A stretch of 36,645 nucleotides of DNA from Bifidobacterium panos (GCF_012932445.1 NZ_JAAIIJ010000028.1:1-36645); one strand, 5' to 3'. Shown: positions 12,063 through 20,862, counted from the stretch's first letter. Notes: generated by a model not told the origin, from the sequence alone. Translations and numbers: made by a program.

Positions 12063-12275
12063 TACCCGCGCCCATGCCGCGCGCAATCGGCAAGCCCCGG
12101 GCGGGGAAGGGTACCCCCCATGTTTCCGAATCAAGGCCGCTGCGCCTCGAGTACTCGCTGCGAATGCGTTTTGAAAACCTATTTGGACGAAACGTAACAG
12201 GTGTGGTGTGGGGGGTTGGCTGGGTGTCCTTCGTTTCCTCTTTGTGCCCGTGCGGATTGTCGTGTGGCGCAACGC
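12063..12275. other. non-coding stretch before the tRNA promoter
   Basis: No gene supported. Composition flips inside it: T is rare up to about 12110, while from 12190 the plus strand is about one third T and poor in A. No ribosome sites stand before any of the short open frames. A cos or pac site would be expected somewhere between here and the terminase, but I cannot identify it. Confidence 0.4.
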
Positions 12276-12303
12276 TTGCGGCAACGTTTGTGTTGAGTAT
12301 GAT
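12276..12303 (+). promoter_or_regulatory. candidate promoter for tRNAs and late operon
   Basis: TTGCGG (12276-12281) and TATGAT (12298-12303) with a 16-base spacer, in non-coding DNA about 150 bases before the first tRNA. GCAACG occurs on both sides of the -35. The same TTGCG/TATGAT pairing is seen before the antirepressor operon at 2825-2855. Confidence 0.45.
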
Positions 12304-12454
12304 TCCTATTGGAATTGTTGATGGCTGGCCCCAATGGGGGTCGCTATCAATGGCTGGTGTTGCCGGCCGGTTCCGTTTTCCTTTCCTTGTTTCTGCTGTT
12401 TGCCCTGCCTTGCGGAGTCTGCTTCATGCTGGCGTCGATGCTTGGCGGGGTTTT

Positions 12455-12525
12455 GCGCCTGTAGCTCAAGTAGAGCGTTCGGTCTCCAAAACCGAGAGAT
12501 TGGGGTGCGAGTCCTCATGGGTGTG
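12455..12525 (+). tRNA. tRNA-Trp (CCA), degenerate
   Basis: A 71-base cloverleaf can be drawn: acceptor GCGCCTG with TGGGTGT (7 pairs, four of them G-U), D-stem GCTC/GAGC, anticodon stem TCGGT/ACCGA perfect, loop CTCCAAA with anticodon CCA at 12486-12488, and T-stem TGGGG/CCTCA. The D-loop is only 5 bases and lacks the GG, and the T-loop reads TGCGAGT in place of TTCGANT, so the normal D-loop/T-loop contact is lost. CCA is not encoded. It may be a decayed or unusual phage tRNA. Confidence 0.7.
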
Positions 12526-12528
12526 CTT

Positions 12529-12601
12529 TGCGGGGTGGAGCAGTCGGTAGCTCGATGGGTTCATATCTCATAGGTCGGTGGTTCGATTCCATCCCCCGCT
12601 A
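12529..12601 (+). tRNA. tRNA-Met (CAT)
   Basis: A well-formed cloverleaf three bases after the Trp tRNA: acceptor GCGGGG/CCCCGC (plus an unpaired first position), D-arm GAGC-AGTCGGTA-GCTC, anticodon stem ATGGG/CTCAT with loop TTCATAT and anticodon CAT at 12562-12564, and T-arm GGTGG-TTCGATT-CCATC. Discriminator A12601, no encoded CCA. The unpaired 1-72 position and G-rich anticodon stem recall initiator tRNAs, so Met initiator, elongator or lysidine-Ile cannot be told apart by eye. Confidence 0.85.
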
Positions 12602-12685
12602 CTAAGGCCGGTCGTTCGCGGGTTCTTTTTCCTTTGTTCCGCTTGCCGCGCTCCTTCCGGCCTTGTTTCTGCTGGAGGGGCGGTT

Positions 12686-13015
12686 GTGGCTTGGTCTAGT
12701 TCGCGTCGCAAGGAACGGTTCAATCGTGATTGGCCTCGCGTGCGTCGTGTGATTGGCGAGCGTGATGGTTGGCGTTGCCAGTGGCCTGTGACCGACTTGT
12801 ATACGGGAGTGACCCATAAATGCCTGCGTGCGGGCAATCAGGTGGATCACAAGCGGCGTGACGGCGTGGCTGATGATGATTCGCCGTCGAACCTGTGGGT
12901 GTTGTGCGATTATCACCATGCGTTGAAGACCGAGACGGAGAGCGTCGAGGCGAGACGGTTGAAGCGTGATCGGCGTAAGGAGCGCGAGTGGTACGGTCAT
13001 CCGGCGTTCAGGTGA
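12686..13015 (+). CDS. HNH endonuclease next to terminase
   Basis: A 109-aa HNH nuclease. DH at 54-55 (NQVDHKRRD), N69 (SPSNLWVLC) and HH at 77-78 (CDYHHALKTE) form the nuclease core, with C31, C46 and C74 as possible zinc ligands. A free-standing HNH protein directly upstream of terminase is typical of cos-type phages, where it helps the large terminase cut cos ends. Start GTG 12686 stands 7 bases from GGAGG; a longer frame runs back through the Met tRNA and was rejected. Confidence 0.85.
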   Translation: MAWSSSRRKERFNRDWPRVRRVIGERDGWRCQWPVTDLYTGVTHKCLRAGNQVDHKRRDGVADDDSPSNLWVLCDYHHALKTETESVEARRLKRDRRKEREWYGHPAFR

Positions 13016-13611
13016 GTGGCGTGTGCGTCATTGCCGGTTGCGGTGGCGATGCGGTGTGCAAGGGCTTGTGCCGTTCGCATTATGATCGCCAGCGTTATTC
13101 GGGGCGTGCCCGGAAGGTGCGCATGAGTCGCGCGTGCTTGCAGTGTGGCAGGTTTTTCGAGACGGAGCGCAAGGACAGGAAGTTCTGTGCGGCAAGGTGC
13201 CGCGTCGCGTGGTGGCGTCGTGCGAAGTCGTCCCCGATGCGGTTGGATTCGACGCCGAACCCGCTTAAGCCCGTTGTGTGGGAGAACGCGCGGAAGGCCA
13301 AGGCCGAGCGGGTCGAGCCTGTTCGTCTTGGCGTGTTCACGGTCAGTGACGTGTGGCGCAAATGCGGTGGCGTGTGCGCGGGGTGCGGCAAGGCCGTGCG
13401 TCGCGGGGTTTCCGCCGATTCTGGTTTTTATGGTGTCCCGGTTTGGCTTGTGCCTCCCGACAAGGGCGGCGTCATGGGATTGGAGAACAAGGTGATTATG
13501 CACCCGGAGTGCGCGAGGCGTCATGCCGAACGCGCTGTGTGCCCGCATGGGCGGAAGCGAGGTGCCGGTGATGGCAGGAAACTCAAGGGGGGCGCAGAAG
13601 CGCGGGAATGA
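12988..13611 (+). CDS. zinc-finger protein with degenerate HNH-like end
   Basis: A 207-aa cysteine-rich protein. Three clusters are visible: CVIAGCGGDAVCKGLCRSHY at the N-terminus, CLQCGRFFETERKDRKFCAARC in the middle, and CGGVCAGCGK near 125, followed by VWLVPPDKGG ... LENKVIMHPEC. That last part matches an HNH layout, but the catalytic DH is replaced by WLVPP, so nuclease activity is doubtful. GTG 12988 has AAGGAG five bases upstream; GTG 13012, which overlaps the HNH stop as GTGA, is an alternative start. Likely a packaging accessory or DNA-binding relative of the HNH gene before it. Confidence 0.65.
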   Translation: MVRSSGVQVSGVCVIAGCGGDAVCKGLCRSHYDRQRYSGRARKVRMSRACLQCGRFFETERKDRKFCAARCRVAWWRRAKSSPMRLDSTPNPLKPVVWENARKAKAERVEPVRLGVFTVSDVWRKCGGVCAGCGKAVRRGVSADSGFYGVPVWLVPPDKGGVMGLENKVIMHPECARRHAERAVCPHGRKRGAGDGRKLKGGAEARE

Positions 13612-14002
13612 TGTGCCGGTGTTGCGCAAGCCCGGCGAGCCGTTGGGGCCGGAACTGCCTGAGAACCTGTTGAAGCATGATTGGCTTCCGTGGGTTCGCC
13701 AGCAGTACGAGCTGTTCAGGAGTTCCCCGCAGGCCGCGCTGTTGCGCACCGATGTGATGTGGACGTTCGCCGTGGTGGCGTTCGCGGAGCTGAACGAGAT
13801 GTTCGTCACTGGCCGTTTCGGTTCGATGGGGCCGGAGGTGCGTCAGATGTTCGCCCAGGTCGGGTGGAGTCCGCTGTCGCTGCGAGCGTTGAAGATCGAT
13901 GTCCCCGAACCGGATGATCTGGCTGCCGGCGACGACGGGGCGGCGGGCAACGTGGTCGTTGATTTCGAGGCGTTCCGCAAACGCATGGAGGCCGCTGGCT
14001 GA
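13571..14002 (+). CDS. terminase small subunit
   Basis: A 143-aa protein directly before the large terminase, matching actinophage small terminase subunits in size and position. It begins MAGNSRGAQKRGNDVP, followed by a helical region (LPENLLKHDWLPWVRQQYEL) and a conserved middle (LLRTDVMWTFAVVAFAELNE). Its role would be recognition of the packaging site and loading of the large subunit. ATG 13571 stands 6 bases from GAGGTG and overlaps the upstream gene by 41 bases. Confidence 0.75.
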   Translation: MAGNSRGAQKRGNDVPVLRKPGEPLGPELPENLLKHDWLPWVRQQYELFRSSPQAALLRTDVMWTFAVVAFAELNEMFVTGRFGSMGPEVRQMFAQVGWSPLSLRALKIDVPEPDDLAAGDDGAAGNVVVDFEAFRKRMEAAG

Positions 14003-14004
14003 CC

Positions 14005-15897
14005 ATGCACACGATGATTCCCGAGCTTTCCTCTGAGGATCGCAGCCGTTCCCTTGGCCGGCTTGCCTGCTGGTGGATCGAGACGTTCGTGCTGATCGGT
14101 CGCGGCGACGGCGTTGGCATGCCCATCGTCCATGCGCCTGAGTACGTGCAGTTCATCATGAACTGCTATGCGTTGGACAAGCATGGCAGGCGACGGTTCA
14201 ACCGTTGTTCCCTGTGGCGTCCGAAATCGTGCAACAAGAGCGGCCTGGCCTCCGAACTGTGCCTGTTCGAGGCGTTGGGGCCTTGCCGGTTCGACCATTG
14301 GGCCGAGGAAGGCGAAACCTACACGTTCCTCGGTCAGACTTACTACTATGCGAAGGGCGAGCCTGTGGGACGCCCCGTGCGCATGCCCGAGATACTGGTT
14401 CTCGCCACCGAGGAGGGGCAGACCGGCAACATCTTCGATTCGGTGTACTACAACTGCGACGAAGGCCCGTTGGCCCAGTTGAAGGGCTTGGGCTTGGATG
14501 TCGGCAAGACCCGTATCGGGTTGCCCGAGGGCGGCGAGATCGTGCCCTCCACGTCGGGCGCGGCGTCCAAGGACGGCGGTTTGGAAACGTTCTGCGCTTC
14601 CGACGAGACGCACTTGTACACGCTGCCGAAACTCAAGCGCATGTACAAGACGGTGCAACGCAACCTCGCCAAGCGTTCCGCGAAGTCCGAGCCTTGGATG
14701 TTCGAGGCCACGACGTATTTCCGTCCCGGCGAGGATAGCATCGCCGAGAACACGTTCAAGTACGCGGAGGACATTCGCGCCGGACGCATCAGGCATTACG
14801 CCGGACTGTACTTCGACTACCGGTATTCGACGCTCGCCATCGAGGATTTCGCCGACGAGAGGAAACTTGAGCACGCCTTGGCCGAATCGTATGGTTCCGC
14901 CGCCGAAAGCCATGACGGGAAGAACCATGTGATCCTGCCGGACGGGAGTATCGAGCCGGTCGACGACCGTGGCATGACCGCCGATGGCATGTCGTTGAGG
15001 GATCCCGGCGTCGAACCGGGGCCGTCCGTCGACGGGTGGGTTGACCTGCATGGCATCATGGCGCAGATCTACCAGCCCGACAGCGACGTGAACGATTCGA
15101 TCCGCTACTTTCTGAACTCGCGTGCCAGCTCGCAGGATTCATGGCTGACCGAAAGCGACATCCAATCGCACATGGTCTACCGTGGCCTGATCGACAAGGC
15201 CATCGAAACGCGCACGTTGGAAACCGCATGGCAGGAAGTCATCGGCACGACGGACGAGATCACGTTGGGCTTCGACGGTTCCGTGTCCAACGATTCCACG
15301 GCCCTTGTGGGATGCCGGGTGCGTGACGGCCTGCTGTTCCTCATCCATCTCGACCAATGCCCCGACGGGCCGGAGAAAGCCCGCTGGCGTGTGGACAGGG
15401 ATGCGTTCGACGCGATGGCACGCCGCATGTTCCGGGATTACAACGTGGTCGGCTGCTTCGCCGACGCGGCGTTCTTCGAGGCGATGATCGGCGGATGGGA
15501 GGCCGACTACGGCAAGGCCATGAAGGTCTGGTCGCGCGGCTCCCAGACGATGATGCGCTTCTACACGAACAACTGGAAGCTGGACATGACACGCGCCTTG
15601 CAGAACGCGCATACCGGCTTCCAATACGACTATACGGACGTGCCCGAGGGCGAGACGCCCGAACCCGGCGACATCGGCCTGCTGGCCGACCCCAGGCTCG
15701 TGGCCCACTTCCGCAACGCGCGCCGCAGGGAACGCGACTTCGGCTACCTGATCTTCAAGGAACAGCCGAAATCGCCGAACAAGATCGACGCATGCATGGC
15801 GGGCGTGCTCGCCTACGCGGCAAGACAGAAATACCTGAACCATCAGAACGAGGAGAAGCCCCAGGAGAATTGGGCGATCCCCGTGCGCGTCTATTAA
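14005..15897 (+). CDS. terminase large subunit
   Basis: A 630-aa packaging motor. The N-terminal ATPase has a variant Walker A, RPKSCNKSG at 72-80 (N77 takes the usual glycine place), and Walker B with D200-E201 in TFCASDETH. The C-terminal RNase H-like nuclease shows acidic residues at D424 (ITLGFDGSVSNDS), D487 (CFADAAF) and D595 (NKIDACMAG). It powers DNA translocation into the procapsid and cuts genome ends. It starts two bases after the small subunit stop with only a distant GGAGG, so translation is probably coupled. Confidence 0.92.
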   Translation: MHTMIPELSSEDRSRSLGRLACWWIETFVLIGRGDGVGMPIVHAPEYVQFIMNCYALDKHGRRRFNRCSLWRPKSCNKSGLASELCLFEALGPCRFDHWAEEGETYTFLGQTYYYAKGEPVGRPVRMPEILVLATEEGQTGNIFDSVYYNCDEGPLAQLKGLGLDVGKTRIGLPEGGEIVPSTSGAASKDGGLETFCASDETHLYTLPKLKRMYKTVQRNLAKRSAKSEPWMFEATTYFRPGEDSIAENTFKYAEDIRAGRIRHYAGLYFDYRYSTLAIEDFADERKLEHALAESYGSAAESHDGKNHVILPDGSIEPVDDRGMTADGMSLRDPGVEPGPSVDGWVDLHGIMAQIYQPDSDVNDSIRYFLNSRASSQDSWLTESDIQSHMVYRGLIDKAIETRTLETAWQEVIGTTDEITLGFDGSVSNDSTALVGCRVRDGLLFLIHLDQCPDGPEKARWRVDRDAFDAMARRMFRDYNVVGCFADAAFFEAMIGGWEADYGKAMKVWSRGSQTMMRFYTNNWKLDMTRALQNAHTGFQYDYTDVPEGETPEPGDIGLLADPRLVAHFRNARRRERDFGYLIFKEQPKSPNKIDACMAGVLAYAARQKYLNHQNEEKPQENWAIPVRVY

Positions 15898-15912
15898 AGC
15901 GAGGTGACCCGC

Positions 15913-17553
15913 ATGGCTGATTTCGACAGCATCGTGCAGAACGACAACGAGCCGGGCGGCGACGGATGGCTGCTGACCAACCTCGCCCGTTCGCTCGGCG
16001 AACGCATCCCCACGATGTGCAAGGTCAAGCTCATGTGCGACGGGCGCAGCGACGTGCATATCGGCACCGTGCCCATGAACGGCGTGGACCAAAGCACCTT
16101 CCCCGTGTACAAGTACTACACGCGATTGGGATGCCAGAACTTCAGCGTCTGCATCACCAAGGCCGTCACCGACCGCATGGGCATCGACGGCTTCCGTCTC
16201 GTGTCCGACCGCATCGGCAACTCCACCGAAGCTGACGCGATGGCCGAACGCTGCAACTTCGCCCTGACCACCGCCAAAACGAACGAGGACGTGACCCGCT
16301 ACGGGCGCTCCTACCTGCTCGTGGCGAAAGGCCGCGGAGACCAGTACATCCAATACTTAAGCCCGTGGCGTTGCGAAATGAGCGACGACGAGGACACGGC
16401 CATGATCTACAAGTGGGACGAGGCGAACAAGCGCGAAGTGCTCACGCTCATCCACTTGGACCGCGACGCCGACGGCAACCCAAGCAAGGTATGGGCGCGC
16501 AACGCCTCCCGCGAAGCCGAAGACCGCACCCTCGTCGCGCCAAACGACGATGAGCTGGTCAAAAGAATCGGTGAAACCTACGACACCGATTCACCACGCA
16601 AATGGGTGCCCTCGACCGAGTTCACTTGGGACGGCGAACGCACATACCAAGGGTACGAGTATGCGCTTGCCTGCGGGCATATCCCGGTGATCCGCCAGCG
16701 CGACGAGGACATGCAGGGCGAGATCGTCCCGCACCTGCCGACCCTGCTTCGCATCAACCAGGGCATCTTCGACCGCATGTGCATCACGATGATGCAGGCG
16801 TTCAAGCAGCGCGCCATCAAAGGCATCAAGCGCACCGTGTACACCGAGGACGACCCGCAGGTGCGGGCCGGCCTGAAGAACGTCGGCGACGACATCGACT
16901 ACGGTTCCCTGTTCAAGGCGGGGCCGATGGCGTTGTGGATGCTGCCGCCCGACTGCGAGGTGTGGGAGTCCAGCGTCACCGACATCCGCCCCTTGGTGGA
17001 GGCCGAATCGAGCGACATCAAGCATCTCGCTGCGGCCACCCGCACCCCGTTGGACATCCTGTCGCCTGACGTGGCCGGCTCCGCAGCCGGCGCGAACCTC
17101 AAGGGCGACGGGCTGATCCTCAAGGTCAAGAGCCTGAACCGCCTCGCCAACGCGACGTTCACGCTCGCGGTGAAAATGGCGCTCGTGCTGGACGGGCATG
17201 AGGAAGCCGCCTCGCAGCATTTCAGCACGGTGTTCATGCCGCCAGCGCCGCCGGATTTCTCCACGCTGTCCCAGGCGTGCGCGAACTTCAAAGGCATCCT
17301 CAGCCCGTTGACGATGCGCTGGTATGTGCTCAACATGACCGACGAGGAACAGGCGAGGGCGCGTCAGGACGAAGCCGACACCCAGTGGATGCAACAGTTC
17401 TCCCAAGTGCTGTCCATGCAGGACGACAGACAGCAGTCCGAACAGGTCGGCGAACTGCCGTCCGCCCTCGGCGGGGAGGATGCCGACCTTGGCGCGGAAT
17501 CGTTCGACTCCGACGCGAACAGCATGGCGTTCATGGACGAAAGCGGTGAATGA
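15913..17553 (+). CDS. portal protein
   Basis: A 546-aa portal protein, which forms the dodecameric ring at one capsid vertex through which DNA passes. Supporting features are the position between terminase and MuF-like gene, the length, and patterns such as FPVYKYYTRLGCQNFSVCIT, LLRINQGIFDRMCITMMQAF and TRTPLDILSPDVAGSAAGAN. The acidic C-terminus is typical. ATG 15913 follows GAGGTG with 6-base spacing; GTG 15904 in the same frame overlaps that site. The stop overlaps the next start. Confidence 0.88.
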   Translation: MADFDSIVQNDNEPGGDGWLLTNLARSLGERIPTMCKVKLMCDGRSDVHIGTVPMNGVDQSTFPVYKYYTRLGCQNFSVCITKAVTDRMGIDGFRLVSDRIGNSTEADAMAERCNFALTTAKTNEDVTRYGRSYLLVAKGRGDQYIQYLSPWRCEMSDDEDTAMIYKWDEANKREVLTLIHLDRDADGNPSKVWARNASREAEDRTLVAPNDDELVKRIGETYDTDSPRKWVPSTEFTWDGERTYQGYEYALACGHIPVIRQRDEDMQGEIVPHLPTLLRINQGIFDRMCITMMQAFKQRAIKGIKRTVYTEDDPQVRAGLKNVGDDIDYGSLFKAGPMALWMLPPDCEVWESSVTDIRPLVEAESSDIKHLAAATRTPLDILSPDVAGSAAGANLKGDGLILKVKSLNRLANATFTLAVKMALVLDGHEEAASQHFSTVFMPPAPPDFSTLSQACANFKGILSPLTMRWYVLNMTDEEQARARQDEADTQWMQQFSQVLSMQDDRQQSEQVGELPSALGGEDADLGAESFDSDANSMAFMDESGE

Positions 17554-18623
17554 TGGCGACGTTGGCCGCTTCGACGGAAACCTATGAAAGGCTGCGCCGC
17601 AACGCCGTGGAAGCGTACATGCAGGCCTACTCGTCCATGTGGGGGTCGCTGTCGCCGTCCGACTGGTGGAACGACGGCGTGGCCTTGGGGGCTGCGGCCT
17701 ACATGGGCCTGTGGGACATGAGGATGGTGCGGCAGGTGCGCCAGGCGGCCATCTCCTACGCCGACGCCACGTTGGACGCCGCAGGCATCAAACCGCCGAA
17801 AGGCTACGACCCGACATTCATCTACCCGAGGTTCGGCACCGACCCTTGGGAAGTCAACTACCGTCCCGCGCAAGCCTACCGTTCCGCCGCCATACAAGCG
17901 CCCTCCATCAGGCCGGTCGAATGGCCGAAGATGGACGACGCCGATTGGCGGGCCGTCAGCGAATGGCTCGAAGCGGCCAGCGAACAGGGGCGGCGCACCG
18001 CCGACACGAACGCCACGCTCGCCGGCACGGACACGACGTTGACGCGCTACCGTCGCGCCAAGGTGTTGTCCTATCGCCGTGTGCTGCACCCGGAGATGTC
18101 CAAGACCGGCTGCTGCGGCCTGTGCGTCGTGGCCGCCACCCGATGGTATTCCACCGCCAGCCTGCTTCCGTTGCATTCGCACTGCCATTGCACGGTCGCC
18201 CCGGCGGGTTCCGAACACGATCCGGGACTTGAACTGAACGAGAAGGACTTGCAACGGCTTTATTCCGAGGCCGGCGGCACGACGGGAGAGAGGCTGAGGG
18301 ATGTGAGCGTCAGGTTCGAGACCAACGGCGAGATCGGCCCGGTCATGTCCTACAAGGACGCGAAGGCCGAAGCCGACGGGTCGAACGCGGAATGGCAGCG
18401 CCCCACCATGCAATACACGCTCGAACAGTACAAGCGCATGAAAGCGCGCGCGCAGGCGTTCGACGCCGCGTATGAAACGGTTCTGAGAACCGGCAAAAAC
18501 CACACGTTCCGGGTGGATGGACGCTCCTACACGTTCAAACCGTCCGGGAACCTGAACAAGGCGAGGGCATATACGAATCGCCTGGTCAGGGAAATCAACT
18601 CGCAGCTTGCCAAAGCCGCATGA
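17550..18623 (+). CDS. MuF-like minor head protein
   Basis: A 357-aa protein in the slot after portal. The domain core is the Mu gpF-like signature: SKTGCCGLCVVAATRWY at 184-200 and LHSHCHCTVAP at 208-218, cysteine and histidine clusters that define minor head proteins. These proteins sit inside the capsid on the portal and help start head assembly or are injected with DNA. It starts with ATGATG overlapping the portal stop. No separate capsid protease is visible, so it may also take part in maturation; that is inference. Confidence 0.82.
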   Translation: MMATLAASTETYERLRRNAVEAYMQAYSSMWGSLSPSDWWNDGVALGAAAYMGLWDMRMVRQVRQAAISYADATLDAAGIKPPKGYDPTFIYPRFGTDPWEVNYRPAQAYRSAAIQAPSIRPVEWPKMDDADWRAVSEWLEAASEQGRRTADTNATLAGTDTTLTRYRRAKVLSYRRVLHPEMSKTGCCGLCVVAATRWYSTASLLPLHSHCHCTVAPAGSEHDPGLELNEKDLQRLYSEAGGTTGERLRDVSVRFETNGEIGPVMSYKDAKAEADGSNAEWQRPTMQYTLEQYKRMKARAQAFDAAYETVLRTGKNHTFRVDGRSYTFKPSGNLNKARAYTNRLVREINSQLAKAA

Positions 18624-18642
18624 TCGATGAAAGGAACCTCAG

Positions 18643-19167
18643 ATGAATGAGGAAAACACCGTGGCCGAAACCGTCAAGGACGAGGCCGCACAGCCCGACA
18701 TGGGCGCAACCGGGACGCCCGCCGAGACGCCGGACAAAACCGAGCCGGATTGGAAGGCGTTGAGCCGTAAGCACGAGGACGCGGAGAAACGCAACTACAA
18801 GATGGCGCAGGACCTTCAGGCCACCGTCGCCGAACGTGACGCGCAGATCGCCCGCCTCAACGCGAGACTGGCCCACCCGGAACTCACCGAATCCGATTTC
18901 GAGATGTGCGGCGCGACAAGCGCCGACGAGATCACCGCTTGGGCGGACAAGTTCGCCGCCCGTATCTCCACCCCCGACGCGACGGCCGCCAAGGACGCCG
19001 CGACGCCGGGTGACGAAGCACCACGGGAGAAGCAGCCCGTTCCTCCCACCCCGGCGTACTTGAGCGCCGTGGCAGCCAGCCAAGGGGCACCCACTGCAAA
19101 GAGGGGTTCCGGGGACAGTCCTGCCGAAATCTACAAGAAAACCAAGAACTCTATCAAACTTGACTAG
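18643..19167 (+). CDS. capsid scaffolding protein
   Basis: A 174-aa acidic protein with a disordered N-terminus (AETVKDEAAQPDMGATG), a coiled coil at about 45-75 (HEDAEKRNYKMAQDLQATVA) and a Pro/Ala-rich C-terminus. That composition, and the place between minor head protein and decoration/capsid genes, mark it as the scaffold for procapsid assembly. ATG 18643 follows AAAGGA. It ends with TAG immediately followed by TGA. Confidence 0.8.
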   Translation: MNEENTVAETVKDEAAQPDMGATGTPAETPDKTEPDWKALSRKHEDAEKRNYKMAQDLQATVAERDAQIARLNARLAHPELTESDFEMCGATSADEITAWADKFAARISTPDATAAKDAATPGDEAPREKQPVPPTPAYLSAVAASQGAPTAKRGSGDSPAEIYKKTKNSIKLD

Positions 19168-19182
19168 TGAAAGGACACCAGA

Positions 19183-19680
19183 ATGGAGTTTGGAGTACAT
19201 TCGATTGGCGCGGCCATCCCGAAGGACAATCAGGCATGGCTCGTCAACGGCATTTCCGACGCGAAGCGTTCCATCACCTTGGACCTGTCCACGTTCGTGG
19301 CGGACAAGGACAAGGAAGCCGACTATTTCGCCAGCCTGTCCGACACGGACACGGTGGGCTACCTGAAGTCCGGCATCCCGCTGGCGCGCATCACCGACAC
19401 CAACCTGTTCGGCCCGTATGATCCCAAGGCGACCGATGGCCGCCAGCTCAAGATCGAGGGTCTGCTCGAATCCCAGTTCAGGGTCGAGTTCACCCGCACC
19501 GGCATCAAGGCCGATTCCACTTCGGCCGCCATGTGGTACATGGCCGTCATCGACACCGCCGAACTGCCCTACAGCGTGGACGGTGCCGCGTGGGGAGGCC
19601 TGTTCCTTGACAGGCCGAAGAACGCCCCGGTCGTGAACCTGTCCGCCGCCGTCGCCGCAACAGCCGGCACGAAAGGCTGA
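19183..19680 (+). CDS. head decoration protein
   Basis: A 165-aa protein between scaffold and major capsid, the usual site of a capsid-stabilising decoration protein. It is beta-rich by eye (RSITLDLSTFVADKDKEA, SGIPLARITDTNLFGPYD, ADSTSAAMWYMAVIDTAELP), with an N-terminal arm. ATG 19183 follows GAAAGGACACCAG. A terminator after the gene separates it from the capsid gene, which may tune the ratio of the two proteins. Confidence 0.78.
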   Translation: MEFGVHSIGAAIPKDNQAWLVNGISDAKRSITLDLSTFVADKDKEADYFASLSDTDTVGYLKSGIPLARITDTNLFGPYDPKATDGRQLKIEGLLESQFRVEFTRTGIKADSTSAAMWYMAVIDTAELPYSVDGAAWGGLFLDRPKNAPVVNLSAAVAATAGTKG

Positions 19681-19752
19681 TCGCCGTCCGGCTGGAGACT
19701 GACCCCATGAACGGTGTGCCCCATCGCCCGCCGTTCGTTTTTCATTGTTTCG

Positions 19753-19784
19753 CCCCGCTTGAACAGGCGGGGTTTCGTATTTTA
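19753..19784 (+). terminator. terminator between decoration and capsid genes
   Basis: CCCCGC (19753-19758) pairs with GCGGGG (19767-19772), then TTTCGTATTTT. It is probably partial, since the capsid gene 14 bases later has no clear promoter of its own in the 117-base gap. Confidence 0.65.
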
Positions 19785-19797
19785 AGGAAGGAATCAG

Positions 19798-20862
19798 ATG
19801 ACACCTGATACCAGTATTCTGACCCCGGCGCAGGCCACCGCCGCCGTTCGCGGCGCGTTCGACGCCACCGCCGAGGCGCTGCCGTTCAACAATTTCCTGC
19901 CGAACCAGTCCAACCCGGAAGGGTTGTCCGTGTCCTGGCAGCCGAACACCCGCATCGAGGATGACGAGGCCGAGTTCGGCGCGTTCGATGCCGAAGCCCC
20001 CTACGGTAAGGAGATCGGCACCGGCGTTACCAACCAGCTCAAGCTTCAGGTCATCCGCAAGCGCATGCGCATCACCGAGTTCGGTATCATCCAGAACTCC
20101 GGCATGAGCGATGATTGGAAGCGCGACAAGCTGACCGAGTATTTCACCAAGCTCGGCAAGGAAGCCGCCACCCGTCTGGAACGCGCCAAGGTCGAAGCCC
20201 TGCTCACCGGCAAGATCGCCTTGGACGAGAACCAGGTGAAGGGCGTGTACGACTTCCAGCGCGACCAGAGCCTGTCCGTCACGCTCGCCGCCGGCAAGAA
20301 GTGGTCCGAGCATAAGACCGACCCGATCAAGGATCTGAAGGGTTGGTCCGATGCCATCGACAAGCTGGACGGCGACCGTCCGACCGTGATGGTGACCACC
20401 AAGAGCGTGCTGGACACGCTGGCGGAAGACCCGTATGTCATCAAGTACGCGGCCATCACCGAGGCTGATTCGACCCGTCCGATGATCGGCTACCAGAACG
20501 TGCAGAACGTCCTTGCCCAGTACGTCGGCATCACCAGCGTCCTCGCCGTTGACACCATGTACAACGAGTACCTGCGCAAGCTGGGCCTGAAGTTCAAGGG
20601 CGGCGTCAAGTCGTTCTTCGAGGACGGCAACGTGCTGCTCCTGCCCGGCGTGGGCGGTTCCGATCTCGGCAAGACCGCCATCGGCCCCACCGCCGAAGCG
20701 TATCTCGACGGCTACGAGGTCGGCGGCACCGACAGGAACGGGTTCGTCGGCGTGGTGTTCCCGTCCGCCGGCAACCAGCCGGGCTTCGACGCCTACATGA
20801 CCGGCACCGGTCTGCCGGTCGTGACGATGGCGAACAACACGCTCGCCGCGAAGGTCTTCTGA
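19798..20862 (+). CDS. major capsid protein
   Basis: A 354-aa HK97-fold capsid protein that builds the icosahedral shell, closest by eye to the phage capsid E type. Supporting patterns: an N-terminal PAQATAAVRGAFDATAEAL, PYGKEIGTGVTNQLKLQVIR, then RDKLTEYFTKLGKEAATRLE, and the C-terminal half with NVLLLPGVGGSDLGKTAIGP. Length and position after scaffold/decoration fit. ATG 19798 follows AAGGAAGGAATCAG. Confidence 0.9.
   Translation: MTPDTSILTPAQATAAVRGAFDATAEALPFNNFLPNQSNPEGLSVSWQPNTRIEDDEAEFGAFDAEAPYGKEIGTGVTNQLKLQVIRKRMRITEFGIIQNSGMSDDWKRDKLTEYFTKLGKEAATRLERAKVEALLTGKIALDENQVKGVYDFQRDQSLSVTLAAGKKWSEHKTDPIKDLKGWSDAIDKLDGDRPTVMVTTKSVLDTLAEDPYVIKYAAITEADSTRPMIGYQNVQNVLAQYVGITSVLAVDTMYNEYLRKLGLKFKGGVKSFFEDGNVLLLPGVGGSDLGKTAIGPTAEAYLDGYEVGGTDRNGFVGVVFPSAGNQPGFDAYMTGTGLPVVTMANNTLAAKVF

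Noticed and set aside
11610..12197. 195-aa Arg/Ala/His-rich open frame over the GCAAGC array and alternating tract
   Set aside because: No ribosome site; its ATG lies inside operator O2; the protein is low-complexity and follows from the biased base composition, and opposite-strand frames are just as open.
12578..12685. Extended HNH protein starting at 12578
   Set aside because: The extension overlaps the Met tRNA T-arm; GTG 12686 has a well-spaced GGAGG.
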